NCBI GenBank assembly: GCA_030431875.1
Contig: JAUIIG010000027.1
Span: forward strand, 1-37,110
Origin: Alphaproteobacteria bacterium
Lineage (GTDB): Bacteria > Pseudomonadota > Alphaproteobacteria > Sphingomonadales > Sphingomonadaceae
DNA length: 37,110 nucleotides
Reading direction: 5' to 3'
Positions 1-11,553 of the stretch are shown here, one piece after another (the first letter of the stretch is position 1; each line of letters starts with the position of its first letter). A program made the translations under genes and the position numbers. Below the pieces are notes generated by a model. The model was not told the origin of the DNA and did no database searches. It was given only the letters and a program-made list of their open reading frames with translations.

Positions 1-2
1 CG

Positions 3-4220
<4,218 letters not shown>

Positions 4221-4248
4221 TCCTCACCCCCTTGCTGCAAACGAAATT

Positions 4249-4287
4249 GGCCCCGGCAGAACGATCTGCCGGGGCCATTTCTTTGGT
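4249..4287 (+). terminator. Rho-independent terminator of the rpoC operon
   Basis: Perfect 12-bp inverted repeat, GGCCCCGGCAGA at 4249-4260 and TCTGCCGGGGCC at 4265-4276, with a 4-base loop ACGA. It is followed by the T-rich ATTTCTTTGGTTT. The stem can be extended outward by GAAAT/ATTTC with one bulge. It lies 28 bases after the rpoC stop. Confidence 0.9.
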
Positions 4288-4348
4288 TTGGCGGCATTCA
4301 TCGGCAAGCGTTAGCCTGCGCCCTTCACTGGGAAGAAGGGGTAACAAG

Positions 4349-5059
4349 ATGATTCGCCGTTCCATTCTCGCCGCCACGGCCGCCGTGGTTGCCTTCACCG
4401 CCGTGCCAGCCGCCGCGCAAATCGTGGTGACCGCCCAGCGGCAGGACCGCTCCGCCACCAACGCCTATTTCACCGCCAACGGCCCCGCCGCCATCGGGGT
4501 GACGCGCCGGGCGGACTATTTCGTGACGCCGCTGTTCGTCAGCTCCGACAGCCGCGACCCCGACCTGCGGAGCGAGGAACTGTTCGGCATGCTCGCCGAT
4601 ACCATCGCCCGGGCAGAGCAGGCGGGCATCACGCTGGTGGCGGGGCAGTACACGCTGGAGCCGGTGACCGAGGCCAACATGCGCGAGCTGCGGATCGTGG
4701 GCGGCAACCGTCCGGACACCAGCCGGGTGCAGATCTACGCCCGCATCCCGCTCACCAGCGACGAGGCCCGCGTGCGCGACACCAGCCAGCGGATCGCTGC
4801 CTTCGTGGCCGATATCCCGGCGCAGGGCCGCTCCTTCATCGATGTCGGCACCACGGCGCTGGCGATCGACGACCCGGAGCAATACCGCGCCGACGTGGTC
4901 CGCCACATTGCCGAGGAATCGACCCGCTATGCCGGCATGTTCGGCAATGGCTACGGCGTCGAAATCCGCGGCCTCGAAGGCGACCTCTACTGGCAGCAGG
5001 CGAGCGAGACCGAGGTCTTCCTCTACATCGAGCACAATTTCGTGATCCGGCCGCGGTAG
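4349..5059 (+). CDS. Exported protein of unknown function, possibly SIMPL-like
   Basis: Predicted 236-residue secreted protein. The ATG at 4349 was chosen because it is preceded by a purine-rich GGGAAGAAGGGG and opens a clean signal peptide (MIRRSILAATAAVVAFTAVPAAAQ, i.e. basic start, hydrophobic core, AAAQ cleavage region near residue 23); the frame extends further upstream but that part overlaps the rpoC terminator. The mature protein has no cysteines or metal motif I can point to. Its alternation of beta-rich stretches (ADYFVTPLFVSSDSRD) and an Arg/Glu helix, ending in a beta-like IEHNFVIRP, is reminiscent of SIMPL-domain periplasmic proteins, but I do not see enough to assign the family. 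It stands alone between the rpoC terminator and gltX (49-base gap). Confidence 0.8.
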   Translation: MIRRSILAATAAVVAFTAVPAAAQIVVTAQRQDRSATNAYFTANGPAAIGVTRRADYFVTPLFVSSDSRDPDLRSEELFGMLADTIARAEQAGITLVAGQYTLEPVTEANMRELRIVGGNRPDTSRVQIYARIPLTSDEARVRDTSQRIAAFVADIPAQGRSFIDVGTTALAIDDPEQYRADVVRHIAEESTRYAGMFGNGYGVEIRGLEGDLYWQQASETEVFLYIEHNFVIRPR

Positions 5060-5108
5060 GCGGCACGCGAGACTTCACCCGCCTGCCAAAGCGGGGTAGG
5101 GCGCGCGC

Positions 5109-6440
5109 ATGACCACTGTCACCCGTTTCGCCCCGTCCCCCACGGGCCGCCTGCACGTCGGCAATGTGCGCACGGCGCTGCACAACTGGCTGCTCGCCCG
5201 CGCGGCTGGCGGCAGGTTCCTGCTGCGCATCGACGATACCGACCAGGAGCGCAGCCGCGAGGAGTACGTCGAGGCGATCCGGGAGGACCTCGACTGGCTG
5301 GGCCTGACGCCCGATGGCGAGGAACGGCAGTCGCAGCGGCTGGCGCTTTACGACGAGGCCTTTGCGAAGCTTCGCACGGAAGGTCGCGTCTATCCCGCCT
5401 ACGAGACCCAGCAGGAGCTGGAGCTCAAGCGCAAGATCCAGCTGGGGCGCGGGTTGCCACCGATCTACGACCGCGCGGCGCTCCAACTGAGCGACGAGGA
5501 GCGGGCCGCCAAGGGAGCCGAGGGCATTGCCCCGCACTGGCGCTTCAAGCTCGACCATGACGAGGCCATTGCCTGGGACGATGGCGTGCGCGGGCCGCAG
5601 AAGTTCGATGCCGCACAACTGTCCGACCCGGTGATCCGCCGGGCGGACGGATCGTGGCTTTACATGCTGCCATCTGCGGTCGACGACATTGCCATGGGCG
5701 TGACGGATGTCCTGCGCGGTGAGGACCATGTTTCCAATACTGCCACGCAAATTCAGATGTTTACCGCACTTCATGCTGCACCCCCGCGCTTTGCCCACGA
5801 AGCGCTGCTCGTGGGGCGCGAGGGCAAGCTGTCGAAGCGGCTCGGCTCCCTGGGATGCGACGCCTTCCGCGAGCGCGGAATCGAGCCGGAGGCGCTGGTG
5901 GCCCTGCTCGCGCGGCTCGGAACCAGCCAGTCTGTCGAACCGATTGCTGCGCGGGAAACGCTTGTAAAGACGTTCGATTTGTCGACTTTCGGGCGCGCAC
6001 CAGCCAAGTTCGATGATGCCGAGCTGGACCGGATCAATGCCGCGATCGTCCACCAGCTGGAATTCGACGCCGTTGCCGGACGCCTTCCGGAAGGCATGGA
6101 TGCGGCAGCCTGGCATGCGATCCGGCCCAACCTCGAAACTGTTTCGGGTGCAGGCGACTGGTGGCAGGTGGTTGCTGGACCGGTGTCCCCGCCAGCATTC
6201 GATGGTGAGACCCGCGCCTATCTTGCGGCCGCCGCTGATGCACTAGCCTGGTCCGACACGCCGTGGGCAGACCTCACCGCCAGCCTCAAGGCCAGCACCG
6301 GCCGCAAGGGCAAGGCGCTGTTCCTGCCCCTGCGCCAGGCACTCACCGGACGCGACCACGGCCCGGACATGGCCGAGCTGCTGCCGCTGATCGGCGAGGA
6401 CGAGGCACGCACCCGTCTTCGCACGGCCAGCACGTCCTGA
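5109..6440 (+). CDS. gltX: Glutamate--tRNA ligase
   Basis: Class I aminoacyl-tRNA synthetase charging tRNA-Glu (or tRNA-Gln in organisms that use the amidotransferase route); cytoplasmic, 443 residues, slightly short for the family. The class I HIGH-like signature is PSPTGRLHVGN at residues 9-19 and the KMSKS-like loop is KLSKR at 240-244. RIDDTDQERS and the GEDHVSNTATQIQMF segment are typical of glutamyl-tRNA synthetases. The C-terminal anticodon-binding part is compact. Alphaproteobacteria often have two GluRS genes, so which paralogue this is cannot be settled here. Start ATG at 5109. It stands apart from the TonB receptor downstream, which appears to have its own promoter. Confidence 0.95.
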   Translation: MTTVTRFAPSPTGRLHVGNVRTALHNWLLARAAGGRFLLRIDDTDQERSREEYVEAIREDLDWLGLTPDGEERQSQRLALYDEAFAKLRTEGRVYPAYETQQELELKRKIQLGRGLPPIYDRAALQLSDEERAAKGAEGIAPHWRFKLDHDEAIAWDDGVRGPQKFDAAQLSDPVIRRADGSWLYMLPSAVDDIAMGVTDVLRGEDHVSNTATQIQMFTALHAAPPRFAHEALLVGREGKLSKRLGSLGCDAFRERGIEPEALVALLARLGTSQSVEPIAARETLVKTFDLSTFGRAPAKFDDAELDRINAAIVHQLEFDAVAGRLPEGMDAAAWHAIRPNLETVSGAGDWWQVVAGPVSPPAFDGETRAYLAAAADALAWSDTPWADLTASLKASTGRKGKALFLPLRQALTGRDHGPDMAELLPLIGEDEARTRLRTASTS

Positions 6441-6462
6441 CGAAAATTGTGCAAATGCTCAC

Positions 6463-6512
6463 TTGACGTTCAGCGGCAAGCCCCTAGTTGGGCATGATAT
6501 ATTGTTACCAAC
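6463..6512 (+). promoter_or_regulatory. Candidate promoter and operator of the ZnuD-like receptor
   Basis: Between gltX and the receptor start there is a -35-like TTGACG (6463-6468) and, 16 bases on, a weak -10-like TAGTTG (6485-6490). Overlapping the latter is an inverted repeat GTTGG-N16-CCAAC (6487-6512) with an AT-rich centre (TGATATATTGTTA), in a locally GC-rich genome. By position and composition it could be a metal-repressor (Zur-type) site, but it does not match a Zur box I can state with certainty. Confidence 0.35.
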
Positions 6513-6528
6513 AGGATCGTTGCCCCCC

Positions 6529-8688
6529 ATGATCACCCGTTCGCCTGCCTTGCTCGCATCCGTTGCGCTTGCCTGCCTGCTGCCAGCCGCTCCCGCCCTG
6601 GCGCAAGACGAACAGCCGGAAGACACCACGGAGGAACCGCGTTCCACGGCTGACGACCTGCACAATTATATCCTCGTCACCGCTGCCGGGGTCGACCGGC
6701 TCGACGTGGTGGCGGGCACTTCGGTCGTATCCGGTATCACCTTGCAGCGCGAGAGCGCGGGGCAGATCGGCGACGTGCTCGACCAGATTCCCGGCGTTAC
6801 CGCCAGTGGCTTTGCTCCCGGTGCTTCACGTCCCGTGCTGCGCGGCTTCGGCGGCGAGCGTGTGCGCGTGCTGACCGACGGCGTCGGCGCGCTCGATGCC
6901 TCGGGCGCTTCGGCAGACCACCCTGTGTCGGTCGATCCGCTGATCGCCGACCGTATCGAGGTGCTCCGCGGCCCCGCCGTGCTGCTCTACGGCAGTTCCG
7001 CCATCGGCGGCGCGGTCAACGTGATCACCAAGCGCATCCCGCCGCGCCTGCCGACCGAGCCCATCCACATCGATGCGCTGGCCAGTATCGATAGTGCCGC
7101 CAACCTGCGCGAAGGCGGCCTCTCGCTCGACGCGCCGCTCGGTGGCGGCTTCGCCTTCCACATCGACGGCTCCTATCGCAACACCGACGACATCGAGATT
7201 CCCGGCTTCGCCGCCACGCCGGACTTGCGCGCTGACCTGCTGGCCGATGCCGCCGAAGAGGAGGAAGAAGGCCACCTCGAGGAAGCGGAAGAACTGCGCG
7301 AAGGCGCGAATACCCGCGATTACCTGCCCAACAGCTGGACCGAGGCGACCTCGTTCGGCACCGGCCTCGCCTTCTTCTCCGGCGACAGCAATATCGGCGT
7401 TTCCTTCGACTACTACGACACCAGCTACGGCGTCCCTGGTCTTCCGGGCGTGGGCCATGTCCACGGTGACGAAGAGGAAGACCACGACGAAGACGCTGAA
7501 GGCGGCGAGGAAGAAGAAGGCCCCGTCTCCATCGGCATGAAGCGCTACCGCGTCGACCTGCGCGGCCAGCTGGACCTGGGTGACGGCTTCTTTGACCACG
7601 TGCAGACCCGCTGGGGCTGGTCCGATTATACCCACACCGAGTTCGAAGGCGACGAGACCGGCACTGTCTTCGATGTGCAGGGCGTGGAAGGCCGCATCGA
7701 ACTGGTGCAGTCGCGCCGCGGCAACCTGCGTGGCTCGATCGGCGCGCAATATTCGCACGTCGATTTCGAAGCCATCGGGGCAGAGGCCTTCGTCCCGCCC
7801 AGCATCACCGAGAATTTCGCCCTGTTCACCCTGCAGGAACTCTACTTCGACGCCATCGAGGTGGAGGCCGGCGCGCGGTTCGAAACCACCTCGGTAAGCG
7901 AAAGCCTCAATGGGCGTGACCGCAGCTTCGATACCTTCTCCGGTGCCCTCGGGGCCAGCTACACCCTGTTCGACGATTTCCGCCTCGGCGTGAATCTCAG
8001 CCGCGCCGAACGCGCCCCCTCGGCGCAGGAACTGTTCGCTGACGGACCACATGTTGCCACCCAGCAGTTCGAAGTCGGCAACGATGCGCTCGACGTGGAA
8101 GGTGCCTGGGGCCTTGAAGGTTATCTGCGCGGCGACATCGGCGCGGTGCAGGTCAATGCCAGCGTCTATCGCAACTGGTTCGACAGCTTCATCTACCTCG
8201 CCGAAACCGGGCTGGAAGAAGACGGCCTCGACGTGTTTAATTTCCTGCAGCAGGACGCCGACCAGTGGGGCTTCGAAGGACAGGTGACTTTCCCGCTCCT
8301 GCACAACGGCGAGTTCACCCTTCTGGGCGACCTGCGCGGCGACTATACCGAAGCGACGCTGGCCAACGGCGACCCGGTGCCGCGCATCCCGCCGCTGAGC
8401 CTGTCAGGCGCGCTCGAAGCCCAGACGGGCCATTTCGACGTGCGGGCCGAGGTGGAATGGAACGATAGCCAGAACCGCGTCGCCCCGCTGGAAACCCCGA
8501 CCGACAGCTTTACCCACGTGAACCTCTCGGTCGCCTGGCACCCCTTCGAAGGCGAGAGCAACCTCACCGTACTGGCCGCCGTCGACAACCTGTTCGACGA
8601 GGAAGGCCGACGCCACGCCAGCTTCACCAAGGAGTTCGTGCCGCTGCAGGGGCGGAACTTCCGCCTGAGCGTGCGGTCGAGTTTCTAG
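6529..8688 (+). CDS. TonB-dependent outer-membrane receptor, ZnuD-like (zinc-type)
   Basis: 719-residue outer-membrane receptor. The ATG at 6529 opens a good signal peptide (hydrophobic core LLASVALACLLPAAPALAQ). The plug domain carries SRPVLRGFGGERVRVLTDGV, then a segment with DHPVSVDPL and IEVLRGPAVLLYGSSAIGG; this combination is characteristic of the ZnuD group, and Neisseria ZnuD has nearly the same pattern. The barrel has two charged extracellular-looking insertions, one near residues 241-256 (Glu-rich with His) and one at about 310-332 (HVHGDEEEDHDED...), as expected for zinc capture. The C-terminus ends in the aromatic residue F of RLSVRSSF, as needed for barrel insertion. The substrate call is by family resemblance; heme or another metal is the main alternative. 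Confidence 0.9.
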   Translation: MITRSPALLASVALACLLPAAPALAQDEQPEDTTEEPRSTADDLHNYILVTAAGVDRLDVVAGTSVVSGITLQRESAGQIGDVLDQIPGVTASGFAPGASRPVLRGFGGERVRVLTDGVGALDASGASADHPVSVDPLIADRIEVLRGPAVLLYGSSAIGGAVNVITKRIPPRLPTEPIHIDALASIDSAANLREGGLSLDAPLGGGFAFHIDGSYRNTDDIEIPGFAATPDLRADLLADAAEEEEEGHLEEAEELREGANTRDYLPNSWTEATSFGTGLAFFSGDSNIGVSFDYYDTSYGVPGLPGVGHVHGDEEEDHDEDAEGGEEEEGPVSIGMKRYRVDLRGQLDLGDGFFDHVQTRWGWSDYTHTEFEGDETGTVFDVQGVEGRIELVQSRRGNLRGSIGAQYSHVDFEAIGAEAFVPPSITENFALFTLQELYFDAIEVEAGARFETTSVSESLNGRDRSFDTFSGALGASYTLFDDFRLGVNLSRAERAPSAQELFADGPHVATQQFEVGNDALDVEGAWGLEGYLRGDIGAVQVNASVYRNWFDSFIYLAETGLEEDGLDVFNFLQQDADQWGFEGQVTFPLLHNGEFTLLGDLRGDYTEATLANGDPVPRIPPLSLSGALEAQTGHFDVRAEVEWNDSQNRVAPLETPTDSFTHVNLSVAWHPFEGESNLTVLAAVDNLFDEEGRRHASFTKEFVPLQGRNFRLSVRSSF

Positions 8689-8699
8689 GATAGTTTGTT

Positions 8700-8955
8700 A
8701 TTCGATCCGACCTCCGTCAGATCGTCCTCGGTGCTGTTCGCTCCGTTCCGGCTTCGCCTTCACTGCGCGGCACCTGCGGTCGCGCAATCGCGCTCTGTCG
8801 TGCGCTAGTCGCGTCCGATACTATCGCCAGCTAGCAGTCTAGCGCTGGGGACGGGCCAAAGGCCCGCAAGGGCGACTGCCCGCCCGCAGCGGGCGCGTAG
8901 CGAAGCGGAGCGCGTCTAGCGAGGACGAAGCCGCGGAGGCGGCTTCGAAAGACAA
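8700..8955. repeat. Non-coding hairpin-rich intergenic stretch
   Basis: Between two convergent genes (8689-8960) I see no gene. The right half is packed with short inverted repeats: GGGCC-AAA-GGCCC (8853-8865), CGCCCG-CAG-CGGGCG (8881-8895) and CGAAGCCGC-GGAG-GCGGCTTCG (8926-8947). It also has repeated AGCGAAGCGGAGCG/TAGCGAGGACGAAG-like units. This composition recalls dispersed intergenic repeats found in sphingomonad genomes. The last hairpin may act as a terminator from both sides, although no clear T-tract follows. Copy number elsewhere cannot be judged from this window. Confidence 0.45.
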
Positions 8956-8960
8956 ACCCT

Positions 8961-9557
8961 TCAAACTTCATCATAATGAAACGGCGCAATCACCGCCTTG
9001 GGGTGTGCCTCGTATTCGAAGCTGGGCGGGCGGTCCGGCTGTAGCCCGTCGGTCGAGCGCAGCAGGGCGACGCCGCCCTTGTGCCAGCCTTCTTCATACT
9101 CGGCGTAGAAGTTGATGATGCCGTGCAGACTGGCGATGCGCCATTTGCCGTCCTCTCGGACGTAAGTGTTCTCGTAAGTCGCCTCGCCCCAGCGGCCTTC
9201 GCGGCCGATGAAGCCCACCATCATCAGCGTACGCCAGCGGCCCTTGGCCGTCCCGGCCTCGCTGTCGATGTGCAGCACGGGCTGCAGCTGCATGTGGTTG
9301 TAGATCGTGCCGTCTTCATAGGGCGGCAGGTGGTGCAGGTATTCGCGCACCCGGTCCTGCCCGACGTAGACCCCGCGCCCGGCGATCTCGAGCGTGCCGT
9401 CCCTGGCGAACAGGTCCGCCGCCTTGTCGAACAGGCCCTTGTCCACATAGTAGCCGTAGGCCGCCTGCAGGTTCATCAGGTCGCGATAGTCTTCCGCCGC
9501 AAGTGCCCGCGCTTCCAGCGCCTCGATCCGGGCGAGCAGGGCTGCCGTGTCGCTCAT
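8961..9557 (-). CDS. SnoaL-like / NTF2-like domain protein
   Basis: 198-residue cytoplasmic protein without signal peptide. An N-terminal helical stretch (LLARIEALEARALAAEDYRDLMNLQ, residues about 8-32) leads into a cone-shaped SnoaL/NTF2-like fold: AAYGYYVDKGLFDKAADLFA, GREGRWGEATYENTYVREDGKWRI and IASLHGIINFYAEYEEGW are the usual landmarks. Such proteins are small cyclases, isomerases or binding proteins; no catalytic residue can be assigned. Its start codon overlaps the stop of the lipoprotein gene upstream (ATGA at 9554-9557), so the two are probably translated in a coupled way. The protein has a C-terminal extension of about 35 residues beyond the core fold. Confidence 0.8.
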   Translation of the reverse strand: MSDTAALLARIEALEARALAAEDYRDLMNLQAAYGYYVDKGLFDKAADLFARDGTLEIAGRGVYVGQDRVREYLHHLPPYEDGTIYNHMQLQPVLHIDSEAGTAKGRWRTLMMVGFIGREGRWGEATYENTYVREDGKWRIASLHGIINFYAEYEEGWHKGGVALLRSTDGLQPDRPPSFEYEAHPKAVIAPFHYDEV

Positions 9558-10429
9558 TGGCCGCCCTCCGCCAGCAGGCCGGTGTAGAACTGGCCCGCCG
9601 CCGTGCGCGGGTCGGCTCCGTCGGGCGCGAAAGCATAGGCGGTGAAAGGACTGTCCGCGAGAGCCGAATCCAGCTGCGCGGCGAACGCAGCATCACCCGG
9701 CGCGGCCACGCCGATGGCCTGCGTGTCGATCCCCAGCGAGGCGAATTCGCCGCCCGCAAAGGTCATGGCAATGGCGCCCAGGTCACCCGGCGATTGCGCA
9801 TCGGTCAGCCCGACGAGGTAGCCGCGCAGGGCCAGACCGTCCGCCAGCGACCGCGACGATGCCAGCGAGCCGTTGCCGACAATCAGCAGCGGGCGTTCGG
9901 CCATGGTATCGCCGCGCGGGCCGGTGAAGCTGATGCTGGCCATGCCCGAAGGCGTGGGTGTGGTTACCGTGCCGAGGCCGATGGTGCTGGCGAAGACCGG
10001 GTCGATGAAGCGCATGGCCGTGGCGATGTCGGTGACGGTCACGGTGATATCGACCGTGCTCGAACTGCCGAGCGAGTCCGTGGCGGTCACGGTGACATCA
10101 TAGACGTTGTTGCCGCCCTGGTCCTGCGGGTTCTCGAAATCCGGCGGGGTGACGAAGACCAGCTGGTTGGCGTTCTGGATAGTGAACAGCGCGGCGTCCG
10201 GGCCGCTCAGGCTGAGCGTGACGCTGGCCGTGGCCTCGTCGTTGATGGTCAGCGTGGTGACCGGATCGGTGCCGTTCTCGGCATAGGTCACGTCGAGTGT
10301 CGCCACGCCGAAACTGGGCGGCAGGTTGGCAGGCGGCGCATTGCCCGTTTCGTCACCCCCGCAGGCGGCAAGCAGGGCCAGCCCTCCCAATGCTGCCAGT
10401 GCTAGTGGTGCAAGTGTCGGATATGCCAT
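9554..10429 (-). CDS. Lipoprotein with cadherin-like repeat and C-terminal domain of unknown function
   Basis: 291-residue lipoprotein. The ATG at 10429 is preferred over one 15 bases upstream because GGGAGAGG sits just before it and it opens a lipoprotein signal ending in the lipobox LAAC (then GGDE, Asp at +4). Residues about 35-135 form an Ig/cadherin-like domain (PPSFGVATLDVTYAENGT, then VYDVTVTATDSLGSSSTVDITVTVTD, broken here for length). The rest (PLLIVGNGSLASSRSLADGL... and later GQFYTGLL) has alternating strand/helix patterns faintly like an alpha/beta-hydrolase, but I see no convincing nucleophile, Asp and His set. It overlaps the SnoaL-like gene by 4 bases and is transcribed first. 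Confidence 0.8.
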   Translation of the reverse strand: MAYPTLAPLALAALGGLALLAACGGDETGNAPPANLPPSFGVATLDVTYAENGTDPVTTLTINDEATASVTLSLSGPDAALFTIQNANQLVFVTPPDFENPQDQGGNNVYDVTVTATDSLGSSSTVDITVTVTDIATAMRFIDPVFASTIGLGTVTTPTPSGMASISFTGPRGDTMAERPLLIVGNGSLASSRSLADGLALRGYLVGLTDAQSPGDLGAIAMTFAGGEFASLGIDTQAIGVAAPGDAAFAAQLDSALADSPFTAYAFAPDGADPRTAAGQFYTGLLAEGGQ

Positions 10430-10499
10430 GCGAACCTCTCCCATTGCCGGTTGCGGGGGATGCTAAAGGCAAGCCGCGCCCGTGCCTAGGGTGTTCGCG

Positions 10500-11054
10500 C
10501 TACAAGCGGGGGAGTGTTACCCCGCGCTGGCCCATGTATTTGCCCGCCCGGTCGGCATAGGTGACCTCGGGCCGCTCATTGCCCTGCAGGAACAGGAACT
10601 GGCAGGCGCCTTCGTTGGCGTAGATCTTGGCAGGCAGCGGCGTGGTGTTGGAAAACTCCAGCGTGACGTGGCCTTCCCAGCCCGGCTCCAGCGGGGTGAC
10701 GTTCACGATGATGCCGCAGCGGGCATAGGTGCTCTTGCCGAGGCAGATCACCAGCACGTCGTCCGGGATGCGGAAATATTCCACCGTGCGCGCCAGCGCG
10801 AAGCTGTTGGGAGGGATCACGCAGACATCGGTCTCGCGGTCGACCAGGCTGTCGCCGTCGAAATTCTTGGGGTCGACCACGGCGGAATTGACGTTGGTGA
10901 AGATCTTGAATTCGGGCGCGACGCGCGCATCGTAACCGAAGCTGGAGAGGCCGTAGGAGATATTCCCCTCGCGCCGCTGCGCCTCCACGAACGGCTCGAT
11001 CATGCCTTCGTTCAGGGCTTTGTCCCGAATCCACTTGTCTGAAAGAATCGCCAT
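10500..11054 (-). CDS. dcd: dCTP deaminase
   Basis: 184-residue homotrimeric enzyme converting dCTP to dUTP plus ammonia, feeding dTMP synthesis. Family landmarks are MAILSDKWI at the start, [13 protein letters not shown] at 33-45, and the nucleotide-binding/catalytic block [19 protein letters not shown] followed by HVTLEFSN with the catalytic glutamate as E133. The C-terminus keeps [12 protein letters not shown], which closes over the triphosphate. Length is normal. It lies on its own, 101 bases downstream of the cytochrome gene, with a possible hairpin terminator between them. Confidence 0.97.
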   Translation of the reverse strand: MAILSDKWIRDKALNEGMIEPFVEAQRREGNISYGLSSFGYDARVAPEFKIFTNVNSAVVDPKNFDGDSLVDRETDVCVIPPNSFALARTVEYFRIPDDVLVICLGKSTYARCGIIVNVTPLEPGWEGHVTLEFSNTTPLPAKIYANEGACQFLFLQGNERPEVTYADRAGKYMGQRGVTLPRL

Positions 11055-11099
11055 GGACGAGGGATTCCCGAATGCCGGGGCGGGGGCAAGGGTGGGGGT

Positions 11100-11132
11100 A
11101 AAGGCGGCGGTGGGTTATCCCCTTCCGCCTTT
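11100..11132 (-). terminator. Possible terminator downstream of the cytochrome c lipoprotein gene
   Basis: Inverted repeat AAAGGCGG (11100-11107) and CCGCCTTT (11125-11132), with a smaller GGG-TTAT-CCC pairing inside the 17-base loop. Read on the minus strand it lies 24 bases after the cytochrome stop and ends in CCTTTACC, a weak T-tract. It may equally be a bidirectional hairpin. Confidence 0.4.
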
Positions 11133-11155
11133 TGCAAGCGCGATCGCCTTCCGGC

Positions 11156-11509
11156 TCAGGACTCGTCCTGCTCGCTCCGCAGGCGCAGCATGTAGGCGAC
11201 CAGCGAATCCACCTGGTGCGGCTCCAGGTGCACGCCCATCTCGGTGGGGTAATTGTGCGCTTCGTTCAGCCAGGCAGTCAGCGAATCTGCCGTCATGCCA
11301 GGCCGGTTGATGACCTCGCGAAACTCGGGCGCGTGGTCGTTGGGGGATTCCCCCGCCAGCGACACGGCATGGCAACTGGCGCAGGAATCGCGTGCGATCA
11401 GCATGCCCATGGAGGCGTTGCCTTCGTAAGGGGCTTCGGTGCCGTCGGTCGCGCAGGCTCCCAGTACCAGCAGCAGCGGCACGCCCAGGAGTTTCGCAGA
11501 ATTCAGCAT
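11156..11509 (-). CDS. Mono-haem cytochrome c lipoprotein
   Basis: 117 residues. The ATG at 11509 (AGG eight bases upstream) opens a lipoprotein signal: MLNSAKLLGVPLLLVLGAC, lipobox LGAC. One haem-attachment motif CASCH follows about 30 residues later; the likely sixth ligand is the Met of PTEMGVHLEP in the C-terminal half. This is a class I-like small c-type cytochrome tethered to a membrane, probably facing the periplasm, carrying electrons to or from a respiratory complex. It starts 44 bases downstream of putA on the same strand, so it is probably in the putA transcript. Whether it serves proline oxidation is conjecture, because PutA normally donates to quinone. Confidence 0.87.
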   Translation of the reverse strand: MLNSAKLLGVPLLLVLGACATDGTEAPYEGNASMGMLIARDSCASCHAVSLAGESPNDHAPEFREVINRPGMTADSLTAWLNEAHNYPTEMGVHLEPHQVDSLVAYMLRLRSEQDES

Positions 11510-11553
11510 TGATCGGACCTCATCGTTCCGTCCCACCATGCTCCAATGGCCGA

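Noticed and set aside
6826-8304. Long minus-strand frame inside the ZnuD-like receptor gene
   Set aside because: It is antisense to a clear receptor gene and has low-complexity composition, with no start context and no recognisable domain.
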